Below, in pieces: positions 44,463-53,233 of a DNA stretch of 64,000 nt; position 1 is the stretch's first letter, and each line of letters opens with the position of its first letter. The notes below the pieces were generated by a model that was not told where the DNA came from, did no database searches, and saw nothing but the letters and a program-made list of their open reading frames with translations. The DNA lies in assembly GCF_002262875.1 (NCBI RefSeq), contig NZ_NKYE01000010.1:124001-188000 (forward strand), given 5' to 3'. The position numbers were made by a program, and so were the translations under genes. Origin of the DNA: Amycolatopsis antarctica. GTDB lineage: Bacteria > Actinomycetota > Actinomycetes > Mycobacteriales > Pseudonocardiaceae.

Positions 44463-45230
44463 TCAGCGGTGCCGGAAGGAGCCCGGAGTGAGCCCGGTGA
44501 CTCGCCGGAAGGCGGCCCCGAAGGCGCTGACCGAGGCGTAGCCGGTGGCGGCCGCGACCTCCTCCGGGGAGGACCCCGCCACCAGCAGTTCCACCGCGCG
44601 ATGCGCCCGCAGGGTGCCCACCCAGCCGCTGAATCCCAGACCGGTCTCGGCCAGGAAGGCGCGCGAGATCGTCCGGGTGCTGGCACCGAGCGCGCGTGAC
44701 CACTCGGCCAGGGTCCGCTGGTCTCCCGGATCCTGCCGCAACGCGTCCACCACCGGGCGCAGCAGTTCCGCCTTCGGGGCGTGCACCACCAGCGCATGCG
44801 GCGACGGCGCGAGCACGTCGAGCACCATCGACTCGGTGACCCCGCGCGAGGCGGAGGTGAGCGTGGTGTCGCGCAGGCGCTCCAGCAGCAGGCCGAGCAG
44901 AGGGGTGATCTTCACCGCCACCGGCTCGTCGGCCAGCGCCGGTGCGTCGCGGACGTCGAACTGCGCGGCCCGGTACCAGGTCCCCGCGCGGGCCAGCCCG
45001 GCGTGCAGTACGCCTGCCGGGATCCACAGGCCGACCATCGGCGTGATGGTCCAGGTGCGCGGGCCGATGCTGGCAGTCGACGTACCGCGCTCGTTCCAGA
45101 GCAACTCGTGCGTGGGATGGGAGTGCTCGCCCCACCGGGTGTCGTCCGCGACCAGCTCGTCCATGTCCGCGATCACGTACGGAACGTCGACCGAACCAGC
45201 CGGGTAGACCGGAAGCGTCCGTTCCTGCAT
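44463..45230 (-). CDS. AraC-family regulator with cupin sensor domain
   Basis: The 255-residue protein has an N-terminal cupin (about 25-110: HSHPTHELLWNERG, GLWIPAGVLHAGL) and a C-terminal double helix-turn-helix (about 165-252: TLAEWSRALGASTRTISRAF; VAAATGYASVSAFGAAFRRV). Members beside siderophore genes activate uptake in response to the ferric siderophore, which fits here, since the importer operon follows on the same strand. ATG at 45230. Confidence 0.87.
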   Translation of the reverse strand: MQERTLPVYPAGSVDVPYVIADMDELVADDTRWGEHSHPTHELLWNERGTSTASIGPRTWTITPMVGLWIPAGVLHAGLARAGTWYRAAQFDVRDAPALADEPVAVKITPLLGLLLERLRDTTLTSASRGVTESMVLDVLAPSPHALVVHAPKAELLRPVVDALRQDPGDQRTLAEWSRALGASTRTISRAFLAETGLGFSGWVGTLRAHRAVELLVAGSSPEEVAAATGYASVSAFGAAFRRVTGLTPGSFRHR

Positions 45231-45340
45231 CCGGCGATCGTAGCCACGCCCGGCACCGGTGGGACCGTCCGTTTACCCCCGGGCCCCTTGGCACTACGGT
45301 GTGTGGGGTTCTCGCCACGAAGATGTTCTGTGAGGTAACC

Positions 45341-46177
45341 ATGCCCGGCGCGTCGCCGATGTCGTCCCCCAGCCAGATCCCCGTCGGTGTGGATCCCAGC
45401 CGGCCCAGTATCGCCAGGGTCTACGACGCCTTCCTCGGCGGCAAGGACAACTACGAGGTCGACCGGGAGATGCAGCGCAAGGTGCTGAGCGCGGTGCCGG
45501 AGGCCGCGGTGATCGCACTCGGGAACCGCCGGTTCCTGAACCGCGCGCTGCGGTTTCTCGCCACGCAGACCGACGTCAACCAGTTCATCGACTGCGGTTC
45601 GGGCCTGCCCACCGCGGAGAACACCCACCAGATCGTGCAGCGCACCAATCGTGAGGCGAAGGTCGTCTACGTCGACAACGACCCGGTGGTCCTCGCGCAC
45701 GGCCGCGCGCTGCTGGTGGAGAACGAGAACACGCACCTCATCGAGGCCGACATCTTCCGGCCGAGGGCGGTGCTCGACGACGAGACGGTCCGCAGGCACA
45801 TCGACTTCACCGAGCCGGTCGCGCTGATCCAGAACGGCACCTTCCACCACCTGGAGGGCGACGGCGGTCCGGCGCTGATGCGGGAGTACATCGACGCTCT
45901 GCCGCCCGGTTCCTACGTCGTCTTCTCGCACTTCCTGGACCCGGAGATCCCGGAGCTGACCGAACTGGGCAAGCGCATCGAGCAGGTACTGGTCAAGTCG
46001 CCGATGGGTGCGGGCAGGTTCCGCACCCGCGCGCAGATCACCGAGATGCTCCCCGGCCTGGAACTGGTACCCCCGGGGCTCTCGGTGGCCGACGAATGGT
46101 GGTCGGACGGCCCCGCGCTGAAGCCCGTCGCGCCTGCGGCCCGCTGCATCGCCGGAGCCGTCGGCCGCAAACCCTGA
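45341..46177 (+). CDS. SAM-dependent methyltransferase, DUF574 family
   Basis: The 278-residue protein opens with DPSRPSIARVYDAFLGGKDN, followed by RFLNRALRFLATQTDVNQFI, SAM motif DCGSGLPTAENTHQIV and VVYVDNDPVVLAHGRALL. It resembles the 33271-34128 product in architecture but differs in sequence, so this is not a recent duplication. The ATG at 45341 has GAGGT 5 bases upstream; an ATG at 45323 is possible. Substrate unknown. Confidence 0.88.
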   Translation: MPGASPMSSPSQIPVGVDPSRPSIARVYDAFLGGKDNYEVDREMQRKVLSAVPEAAVIALGNRRFLNRALRFLATQTDVNQFIDCGSGLPTAENTHQIVQRTNREAKVVYVDNDPVVLAHGRALLVENENTHLIEADIFRPRAVLDDETVRRHIDFTEPVALIQNGTFHHLEGDGGPALMREYIDALPPGSYVVFSHFLDPEIPELTELGKRIEQVLVKSPMGAGRFRTRAQITEMLPGLELVPPGLSVADEWWSDGPALKPVAPAARCIAGAVGRKP

Positions 46178-46230
46178 TCAGGGGGCTCGGCCCGGCGTGG
46201 TGACACCGCCGGCCGACTGGACGAAAAAAA

Positions 46231-46265
46231 CCGGGAGGGCGCGTGCTGAGCACGCGCCCTCCCGG
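46231..46265 (-). terminator. Strong intrinsic terminator of the IniB-like gene
   Basis: Perfect 17-bp arms around one central base (46231-46247 and 46249-46265) are followed on the minus strand by seven T residues (46230-46224). It also separates the convergent DUF574 gene. Confidence 0.9.
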
Positions 46266-46284
46266 CTCTGTCACGGGGTGAGGA

Positions 46285-47241
46285 TCACTCGCCGCCGATG
46301 TCGTTGCCGTTGCCGATGCCGCCCTCGGCGATGCCGCCGAGGTCGATGCCGCCGAGGTCCACGTCACCGAGGTTGATGTCGCCGACCTGGCCGACGTTGC
46401 TGATCACGTCGGAGACGTTGCCGCTGTCCTGAATGACGCCGCTGACCGTGGTGGTGACCGGGTTGTCGGCGATGACCTCGTTGAGGTTGTCGGTGACGTG
46501 GCCGGTCAGGTCGCCGGTGCCGGAGACGTCGCCGATGGCGCCGGTGACGTTGCCGGTGAGGTCGCCGACCGTGTCGGTCAGGTTGCCCGCCACGTCGCCG
46601 CCGGAGATGCTGCCGGTCAGGTCGCCGATCGTGTTCTGCAGGTCGCCGGTCAGGCCCTCGACACTGCCCATGAGGTCGCCCGCGCCGGAGACGTCGCCGA
46701 GACCGCCGGTCACGTTGCCGGTGAGGTCGCCGACCGTGTCGGTCAGGTTGTCGGTGACGTCGCCGCCGGTGAGGTCGCCACCGGTGATGCTGCCGGTGAG
46801 GTCGCCGACGGTGTCGGTGATGTTGTTCTCGCCGTCGTTGCCGATGCCGGTGACGCTGTCGATCGTGCCGGACAGGTCACCCGCGGTGCCCAGGTTTCCG
46901 GTGAGGTCCTCGGTGACGGCCGCGAGACCGGCGGAGACCGCGTTGTTCTCCAGGTTGCCCGCCAGGTCGCCGACCGCGCCGAGCTGCTGGGTGAAGTCCT
47001 GGAGCTGGCCGACCGGGCCGGCGTCGAGGGCCCCGGTAAGGTCGGCCTGGCCCGTGCCCTGTCCCAGGCCATCGGCCGAGGCGAAGTCGAGCACCAGCGG
47101 CATGACTTCCTGCACGTCCAGCGCGCTGACGTCGTCGAGACCGGCCGCACCCAGGGCACCCTCGGGGTCGGCGTCGAACGCCGAGCGGGCGCCCGGGTCG
47201 TTCATCAGGTTGAGGACGAAGTCCTGAAGCGTCTGGGCCAT
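46285..47241 (-). CDS. IniB-like protein, Gly/Asp/Thr repeat region
   Basis: In this 318-residue protein, residues 1-55 match the IniB N-terminal domain (MAQTLQDFVLNLMNDPGARS; DPEGALGAAGLDDVSALDVQ). Residues about 60-318 are low-complexity repeats of 'DTVGDLTGN.TG' and 'GDLTG', without Cys and nearly without Arg or Lys. No classical signal peptide. In mycobacteria iniB heads the isoniazid/ethambutol-induced iniBAC operon linked to cell-wall stress. The ATG at 47241 has AGGAG 7 bases upstream. It diverges from the Hsp70/regulator pair. A strong terminator follows, so it is monocistronic. Confidence 0.82.
   Translation of the reverse strand: MAQTLQDFVLNLMNDPGARSAFDADPEGALGAAGLDDVSALDVQEVMPLVLDFASADGLGQGTGQADLTGALDAGPVGQLQDFTQQLGAVGDLAGNLENNAVSAGLAAVTEDLTGNLGTAGDLSGTIDSVTGIGNDGENNITDTVGDLTGSITGGDLTGGDVTDNLTDTVGDLTGNVTGGLGDVSGAGDLMGSVEGLTGDLQNTIGDLTGSISGGDVAGNLTDTVGDLTGNVTGAIGDVSGTGDLTGHVTDNLNEVIADNPVTTTVSGVIQDSGNVSDVISNVGQVGDINLGDVDLGGIDLGGIAEGGIGNGNDIGGE
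46547..46750 (-). repeat. 39-bp exact direct repeat inside the IniB-like gene
   Basis: Bases 46547-46585 and 46712-46750 are identical (39 bp), 165 bp apart, which is 55 codons. They encode copies of the DTVGDLTGNVTG unit. The repeat could recombine and change the protein length. Confidence 0.8.
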
Positions 47242-47368
47242 GAAAGTTCTCCTGTGGATCGTCGAGAAGGGATGCCGGGCGCTCGGCCCGGTGCATGTGG
47301 ATCACGTTATGGACGCCGATCCCCCAGCACATCGGGGCCGGGTCCGGGTTCCCCGGCGAACTCACGAT

Positions 47369-47405
47369 TAGGGGATAACCCACCGACCCGATAGGGGGTT
47401 AGGGG
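47369..47405. promoter_or_regulatory. Three TAGGGG direct repeats in the ini-type promoter region
   Basis: TAGGGG occurs at 47369-47374, 47392-47397 and 47400-47405, all in the same direction, between the divergent IniB-like and Hsp70-like genes. MalT-type activators bind G-rich direct repeats, and a MalT/IniR-like protein is encoded nearby. The remaining 319-bp region holds no gene. Confidence 0.5.
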
Positions 47406-47560
47406 CGACCTAGAGTCACGTTCTGGCGCTTTTCTTCGCCTAGTTGAGACGAGGAGCGATCCGAACGGGCGACGGCTACGGATCCCCTACGAGAACAGTC
47501 GAGGACTGTCGCGGCCACCGACCCGTCAGCCTTCCCGACCCCGCAGGAGGACGTCGCCGC

Positions 47561-48751
47561 ATGCCGTACACGGTCGGAGTCGACGTCGGTTCCCGTCGTG
47601 TCACCGTGGCGACCTGCACGCTGCGCGAGGACACCGCCGACCGGGCCGAGGTCGTCCCGCTCGGCGATCACACCGCCTCGGTACCCGGGGCGCTGTACCT
47701 CGACGACGAGGGGTATGTCCTGTTCGGCGACGGGGCGCGGGAGGCGGGTTCGGCCGATCCCGCCAGGTTGATCAGCGGTTTCCACGAGCGGATCGGCGAC
47801 GACGTACCCATCCACATCGCCGGGGAGACCTTCGCCGCCCAGTCGCTCAGCGCCGTGGTGGTGGCCTGGGGCGCGGGCCAGGTCGCCACCCAGCGCGGGG
47901 AGCAACCGGAACGGATCGCCGTCACCCACCCCGGCTGCTGGGGGCCCTACCGCAGACGTCTCCTGCGGGCCGCGCTGGACGCCGAGGGGCTGCGCGACAT
48001 CGTGCTGGTACCGGTGCCGGTCGCCGTCCTGCACGAGCACACCCGGGCGGGCGGGCCCGCCACGGCAGGCATGCTCGCGGCCGTCCTCGAGGCGCGACCG
48101 GAGCAGGTGACGCCTGCCCTGCTGCACCGGTCCACGGCCGGCTGGGAACCGCTGGCCTGCGGCGACCCGGCCGCGCCGGGCATCGTCACGGGTGCGCAGG
48201 CCGAGGACGGCGCGGACGGCGGCCCGGCGGAGCGGGCGGAGGCCTGCCTCGACGAACTGCGCGCGCTGGGCAGGCAGGTGCCGGCGTCCACCCAGCGACT
48301 CGGCGGCATCGCCGTGCACGGCCCCGCGGTGACCCCCGAACTGCTGGAACGGCTGCGCGGATCGCTGCCCTGCCGTCCGGTGGCGCTGCCCGACCCCGAG
48401 ATCACGGCGGCCTGCGGCGCGGCGTCGGTGGCGGCGAGCGAGATCCTGCTGCACGCCGACTCCACCGCGGCCGCGGTGACGACCGTGCTGCCGCGCACCG
48501 GCACGGAGGACATGGCGGAACCGGTGCCGAGCCGTCCGATACGGCCGCCGCTGCGGATCGACGCACCGGTGATCACCGTCGCCCGTCCGGTGCGCGCCCC
48601 CGAGCGGCGACGGCCGGGCACGCTCGCCTCGGCCTTGGTCGCCCTGGTCACGCTGATGACGATGCTGATGCTGCGCGGAGATCTCGCGACGGCGGACGCC
48701 CGTCCGTTCTGCCGTCCGGCGGACGGCCAGACCTCGGGGAGCACGTGTTGA
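47561..48751 (+). CDS. Hsp70-like protein, degenerate, with one membrane segment
   Basis: The 396-residue protein opens with the actin/Hsp70 phosphate-1 motif GVDVGSRRVTVATC and continues through an Hsp70-like lobe (IAVTHPGCWGPYRRRLLRAA; PVPVAVLHEH). The phosphate-2 loop (DLGGGT-type) expected after this point is absent, though a 'GGIAVHG...TPELLERL' adenosine-like segment remains. Residues about 350-368 are a hydrophobic segment (LASALVALVTLMTMLML), leaving a short C-terminus with two Cys. It is likely a non-ATPase membrane relative. The ATG at 47561 has GCAGGAGG. It overlaps the regulator gene by 7 bases. Confidence 0.72.
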   Translation: MPYTVGVDVGSRRVTVATCTLREDTADRAEVVPLGDHTASVPGALYLDDEGYVLFGDGAREAGSADPARLISGFHERIGDDVPIHIAGETFAAQSLSAVVVAWGAGQVATQRGEQPERIAVTHPGCWGPYRRRLLRAALDAEGLRDIVLVPVPVAVLHEHTRAGGPATAGMLAAVLEARPEQVTPALLHRSTAGWEPLACGDPAAPGIVTGAQAEDGADGGPAERAEACLDELRALGRQVPASTQRLGGIAVHGPAVTPELLERLRGSLPCRPVALPDPEITAACGAASVAASEILLHADSTAAAVTTVLPRTGTEDMAEPVPSRPIRPPLRIDAPVITVARPVRAPERRRPGTLASALVALVTLMTMLMLRGDLATADARPFCRPADGQTSGSTC

Positions 48752-51279
48752 TCACGGCGAGAACCGACCGCACGGCCCCGCTCGGCGGGACGGAGCAGGC
48801 CGGGCTGCTCGAAGCGCTCACGGCCGAACCGGGCGCACCGCTGCGGCTCGCCGTGCTCGCCCCGGCCGGCCACGGCAAGTCCACCCTGCTCCGCGCCGTA
48901 CGGGAACGCTGGCCCGAGGCCACCGGCGATGTCGACGCCGCCACGGCCGGTGCCCCCTTGGTGGTCGACGACGCCCACCTCGCCACTCCGGAGCGGATCG
49001 CGGCGATCGGGGCGCTGCTCGAACAGGGTGCCCCCCGGGTGGTACTCGCCGCCCGGCCGTGGCCGTGCCCGCCCGCCCTGTCCGCGGTGCTGGCCACGCT
49101 GACCGACCCGAGACCGGTGCTCACCCTGCCCGCGCTGACGGTGCAGCGGACGGCACGCTTCGCCGCCGCGATCACCGGTGCCGCACCGTCCGCCACCACG
49201 GCCCGCTTCCTGCACACCTGCACCGGCGGGGTCCCCCGCTTCCTGGAGCGGGTGCTCGCCCCGGCGGACGCCGAGGGGATCGAGCGGATGGCCGCCCAGC
49301 GCCGGATACCGCGCGAAGCCGTCGAACCGTTCCGTGCCGACCTGGACGGGCTGGACGAGCGCGTGGCCAGGCTGCTGATCGCCGCCGACGCCGGTGCGGG
49401 CAACGATCTCGTGCTGCTCGGCGAGGTCCTCGACGCCGATCGGGACACCCTCGCCGAACTCGTCGAGAGTGCGCGGGCGGCGGCGCTGCTGAGACCTGAC
49501 GGCACCGTGGCACCGGTGGTCGGGCTGGCGATCCGGGCGCTCGGCCCGGTGGATCGCCGGGCGGGCACCGTGCAGCGACTGGTCGAGGCGCTCGGGCGCG
49601 CGGGGAAACCGGTGCTGGGGGCGGCCAGCACGCTGCTCGGCTCGGGCGCCGGAGGTACCGGCGTCGCGTCCGCGTTCGAGTGTGCCGCCCGTGAGGCCGT
49701 AGATTCCGACCCGGCACTGGCCACCAGACTGTTCGGCGCCGCGGCGGACGCGGGCCGTCCGGTGACCTCGATGGCGCCGGGCTGGGCGCGGGCGGCGGCG
49801 CTGGCGGGTGACCTGGACACGGCGTTGCGGCTGAGCGACGCACTGCTCGGTGACCGGGATCCGGAGCTGCGCGCCGAGGGTGCAGGCATCTCGGCCACCG
49901 TGCTCGCGCACCGGGGCGAACTCGCCCGCAGCGCGGAACTCTTCCAGTGGTCCGGTATCGGTGGGGCGCGGGCGTTCGCCGCCGTCGGGCTGGCGGGCAC
50001 CGGCCGTCCGGAGGCGGCCCGTTCCCTGCTCGCGTCCCCCGGTGAACCGGCGATGCCGACCCTGCTCGCCGGTGCCGCGCAGCGGATGGCGGAAGGCGTC
50101 GCCGACTCCCTCACCGGGGCGCCTGCCACCGCGCTGCCCCCGCTCACCAGCGCCGCGGCGATGCTGGAACCCGCGGGTGCCACGACGTTGATGCCGGACA
50201 GCCCGGCGGCGCTGGCCGCGCTGGCCGCGCTGCACGCCGGGCAGCTCACCCTCGCCGATTCGGTGCTGACCCGTGCCGTGGGCAACGGGGCGGGCGGACG
50301 TCTGCTCGCCGGGCGGCACCGGCTGCTGCGCGCCTGGGTGGCGATGACCCGGGGCGAACTGCCGGACGCGGCGGCGATCGTGCGCGAGGTCGCGGACGGC
50401 GGCCGGACGCTGGAACCGCGCGACGAACTGTTCCGCCGTGCGCTGGAGGTCGGGCTCGCCCGGCGGAGCAGCGACATCGCCGGAATGCGCCGTGTCTGGC
50501 AACAGGCCTACGAGGCCCTGATGCGCCACCAGGTGGACCTGTTCATGCTGCTGCCGCTCGGCGAGCTGATGATCGCGGCGGCGCGACTCGGCGAACATGA
50601 TTCGCTGGACCGGCACGCCGCGCAGGCGTCCGAACTGCTGAGCACCCTCGGCGACCCTCCATTGTGGACTCCAATGGTCTCGTGGAGCCGGTTGCAGGCA
50701 GCGGTCACCACACAGGACGGCGATCAGGCTGGCGTACAGGCGGAGACCCTGGGGCGGTTCGCCGGGCTGAGCCCGTTCACCACGGCGCTGGCCGAGGCGG
50801 CGGCGAGCTGGCACGCGGTGCTCGCCGGTTCGCCGGACGCCGAGCAGGTCTGCGCGGCCGCGGGACAACTGCACGAGCTCGGCCTGCGCTGGGACGCCGC
50901 GCGCCTGGCCGGGCAGGCCGCGATCCGTACCTCGGACCGTGCGGCGATGGTGATGCTGCTGGACGCCGCGCGGCGGTTCCACGGCGTCGCCCGGCAGCCA
51001 CGGCAGGTGCCCTCCGGCGAGGATCCCGGCCCGGAACCGGCGCAGCAGCAGACGGGGGTCGCCGATGCCAGCGCGCTGAGCGACCGGGAACAGGAGGTCG
51101 CCGCGCTCGTGCTGGATGGCATGACCTACAAGCAGGTCGGTGCGCGGCTGTTCATCTCGGCGAAGACCGTCGAGCACCACATGGCCCGGATGCGCGGAAA
51201 GTTGGGCGCGGCCAACCGGCGTGAGCTACTGGGCATGCTGCGCGAGCTGCTCGGCGAGAACGCCCGCCCCACGGCCTGA
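48745..51279 (+). CDS. MalT/IniR-like STAND regulator with LuxR helix-turn-helix
   Basis: The 844-residue protein has an N-terminal ATPase with Walker A APAGHGKSTLLRA and Walker B PLVVDDAHLA, a long Ala-rich helical/TPR-like middle, and a C-terminal LuxR helix-turn-helix (LSDREQEVAALVLDG; YKQVGARLFISAKTVEHHM). This is the architecture of large MalT-type signal-transducing ATPases; in mycobacteria IniR of this class controls iniBAC. The GTG at 48745 lies inside the last codons of the Hsp70-like gene, so the two are co-expressed. The inducer is unknown. Confidence 0.85.
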   Translation: MLITARTDRTAPLGGTEQAGLLEALTAEPGAPLRLAVLAPAGHGKSTLLRAVRERWPEATGDVDAATAGAPLVVDDAHLATPERIAAIGALLEQGAPRVVLAARPWPCPPALSAVLATLTDPRPVLTLPALTVQRTARFAAAITGAAPSATTARFLHTCTGGVPRFLERVLAPADAEGIERMAAQRRIPREAVEPFRADLDGLDERVARLLIAADAGAGNDLVLLGEVLDADRDTLAELVESARAAALLRPDGTVAPVVGLAIRALGPVDRRAGTVQRLVEALGRAGKPVLGAASTLLGSGAGGTGVASAFECAAREAVDSDPALATRLFGAAADAGRPVTSMAPGWARAAALAGDLDTALRLSDALLGDRDPELRAEGAGISATVLAHRGELARSAELFQWSGIGGARAFAAVGLAGTGRPEAARSLLASPGEPAMPTLLAGAAQRMAEGVADSLTGAPATALPPLTSAAAMLEPAGATTLMPDSPAALAALAALHAGQLTLADSVLTRAVGNGAGGRLLAGRHRLLRAWVAMTRGELPDAAAIVREVADGGRTLEPRDELFRRALEVGLARRSSDIAGMRRVWQQAYEALMRHQVDLFMLLPLGELMIAAARLGEHDSLDRHAAQASELLSTLGDPPLWTPMVSWSRLQAAVTTQDGDQAGVQAETLGRFAGLSPFTTALAEAAASWHAVLAGSPDAEQVCAAAGQLHELGLRWDAARLAGQAAIRTSDRAAMVMLLDAARRFHGVARQPRQVPSGEDPGPEPAQQQTGVADASALSDREQEVAALVLDGMTYKQVGARLFISAKTVEHHMARMRGKLGAANRRELLGMLRELLGENARPTA

Positions 51280-51448
51280 ACCGCCGTTCCCACCGCTCCC
51301 CCGCCGAGGCTGGCCAACCAGTCGCGGTACGCGGGCGGGCTAGCCGATGAGGTCGGGGCGCCGCCAGGGCTCACCGCGCACGTGGTGGGCGGGCATTCGC
51401 TGGGTGCCGTGCCGGCCGTGCCGGTCGTGGCACCCGTTCGGCGCAGCG

Positions 51449-51748
51449 TCAGCGGTGACCCGGATCGAACGGCACCTCGTGACCGTCGGAGATGTCGAAG
51501 CAGGCGAAGTCGTACCACCAGCCCTCGTCCTCGCCGTCCTTGCCGTAGCCGGCGCAGTCGTCGGCGTCGGCGAAGCTCGCGACCCCGGACCAGCCGATGT
51601 ATCCCTGGTCCAGGTACAGCACCCAGACCCCGTCGTCACCGGGCGAGGACTGCGCGATCCCGGTGTCCGCCTGGGCGACGGAGGTGCCCAGGAGCGGAAT
51701 CGCGATCGCCGCCACCACGGCGGCCGTTCCGGCGAGTATGCGCTTCAT
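51449..51748 (-). CDS. Small secreted protein with two cysteines
   Basis: In this 99-residue protein, residues 1-28 are a Sec signal peptide (MKRILAGTAAVVAAIAIP, cleavage near AQA). The mature part is about 70 residues, acidic and rich in Gly, Trp and Asp, with two Cys that could form a disulphide. No known family. The ATG at 51748 has AAGGGAG upstream. It stands alone. Confidence 0.7.
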   Translation of the reverse strand: MKRILAGTAAVVAAIAIPLLGTSVAQADTGIAQSSPGDDGVWVLYLDQGYIGWSGVASFADADDCAGYGKDGEDEGWWYDFACFDISDGHEVPFDPGHR

Positions 51749-52019
51749 CGTTGTCTCCCTTGGGTTGTGCTGCTGTCCCGTGTGGACTTCATGTGGACAT
51801 CACCGGATTCCCCGGATACCGATCGTCCAGGCGTGGTCGCATTCCGTTACAGGCCAAGGAGTGAGCCTGCCGACGTTCCGTTCCGGAAGGTTTTCCCTGA
51901 TCGGGCGGCGAAACCAGCGGGGACGGCCGTCACCCTGGCCGGTGACCCACCGACGCCGGTCACGTTCTACCCGTCGTACCAGGGCGAACGAGGCTCGCGT
52001 TCGACGAAGAACTCTCAAT

Positions 52020-53036
52020 TCACGGCGTGCGCTCGCCGTACCGGGCGAGCACGGTGGCGCGCAGGTCCGGATCGTTGCGCGGGACTGGCTCGAGGAAAAC
52101 CTCGGTGACGTCGGAGAACTCCTCGCGCAACCGGGCGGCGAGCCGGACGCAGAGGTGTTCCAGTTCGCCGGACGTGAGCGTGTCGGCGAAATCCACCCTG
52201 GCACACACCAGCACCTGATCCGTGCCCATCAGCATGGTCTGCAGGTCCACCACCGCGTCGATCTCCGGAACGGCGTCCAGGGTCCGGCGGACGCCCCGCA
52301 CGAGCACCGGATCGGCCTGCCTGCCGATGAGCAGCCCCCGGTTGGTGCGCCCCAGCAGGTAGGCCACTCCGGCGAGCAGCACCCCGATCGCGATCGAGGC
52401 CAGCCCGTCCCAGACGGAGGAACCGGTGAGCTGGTGCAGGCCGATCCCGGCGAACGCGAGCAGCAGGCCGATCAGCGCCGCGGAGTCCTCGAACAGGACG
52501 GTCTTCGGTGCCGGGTCGTCGATCAGCCGCAGGTACGTCCGCATCGACCGGTCCTGGGCCACGGACTCGCGGCGCACCTGGCGCAGCGCCTGCAGCCAGG
52601 AGACCGATTCCAGCACGAACGCGATCGCCAGCACCACGTAGCCGACGACCGGGTCGGTCTGCTCCTCGGCCGCACCGAAGACCGTGGAGAAACCCTCGTA
52701 GAAGGCGAACATCGCACCGGAGGCGAAGATCGACACCGCCGCGAGCAGGGACCAGAAGTAGCGTTCCTTGCCGTATCCGAAGGGATGTACCCGGTCGGCG
52801 GGCCGGCCGGAACGACGCAGCGCGGTCAGCAGCAGGATCTCGGTGAACGTGTCCGCCACCGAGTGCGCGGCCTCGGACAGCATCGCCGCCGAACCGGTGA
52901 TCAATCCGGCGATCGCCTTCAGCACGGCGATGGCCAGGTTCACGCCACCGGCGAGCAGCACCGTCAGGGTGCTCTCCCCGCCGGATCCGGCCTTGTCTTC
53001 CGTGGCACCGCCGTCGCGGTCCGTGTCCTCGGCCAT
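52020..53036 (-). CDS. Cation diffusion facilitator transporter
   Basis: The 338-residue membrane protein of the CDF family has six hydrophobic segments and a cytoplasmic C-terminal domain with ferredoxin-like strands (about 245-335). Segment 2 carries the metal motif SEAAHSVADTF (HSxxD). Segment 5 has FEDSAALIGL, so the usual HxxxD is replaced, as in the ZnT9-like subgroup. Metal specificity is therefore uncertain (Zn, Mn or Fe). ATG at 53036; a few upstream codons are open. Monocistronic. Confidence 0.86.
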   Translation of the reverse strand: MAEDTDRDGGATEDKAGSGGESTLTVLLAGGVNLAIAVLKAIAGLITGSAAMLSEAAHSVADTFTEILLLTALRRSGRPADRVHPFGYGKERYFWSLLAAVSIFASGAMFAFYEGFSTVFGAAEEQTDPVVGYVVLAIAFVLESVSWLQALRQVRRESVAQDRSMRTYLRLIDDPAPKTVLFEDSAALIGLLLAFAGIGLHQLTGSSVWDGLASIAIGVLLAGVAYLLGRTNRGLLIGRQADPVLVRGVRRTLDAVPEIDAVVDLQTMLMGTDQVLVCARVDFADTLTSGELEHLCVRLAARLREEFSDVTEVFLEPVPRNDPDLRATVLARYGERTP

Positions 53037-53188
53037 CGGCCGATGATAGGGGCGGAAGGGCGGTACCACCGGGCGCTTCAGCCTGCCGTCCCCGAACGGT
53101 GGGCGGGGCCGCGCCCGGAATGTCGCGTTACGCCGGTTTCCTTACGTAGCAAGGTGTCCAGGCTCGCACGATCGAGTCCGTCCGGCCG

Positions 53189-53219
53189 CGTACGCCGCCA
53201 CAACCGGTGACGGCGTACG
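53189..53219 (-). terminator. Hairpin after the small secreted protein gene
   Basis: Perfect 9-bp arms (53189-53197 and 53211-53219) with a 13-base loop begin 14 bases past the stop at 53234. Confidence 0.55.
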
Positions 53220-53233
53220 TGCCGTGAACGGGC

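Noticed and set aside
46285..47241. The IniB-like repeats as a collagen-like or PE/PPE protein.
   Set aside because: There is no Gly-X-Y triplet periodicity and no PE/PPE N-terminus; the first 55 residues fit the IniB domain.
47947..51180. A 1077-codon open frame on the minus strand.
   Set aside because: It lies antisense to the Hsp70-like and MalT-like genes, has an Arg/Gly/Gln-rich composition and no domain, and has no Shine-Dalgarno.
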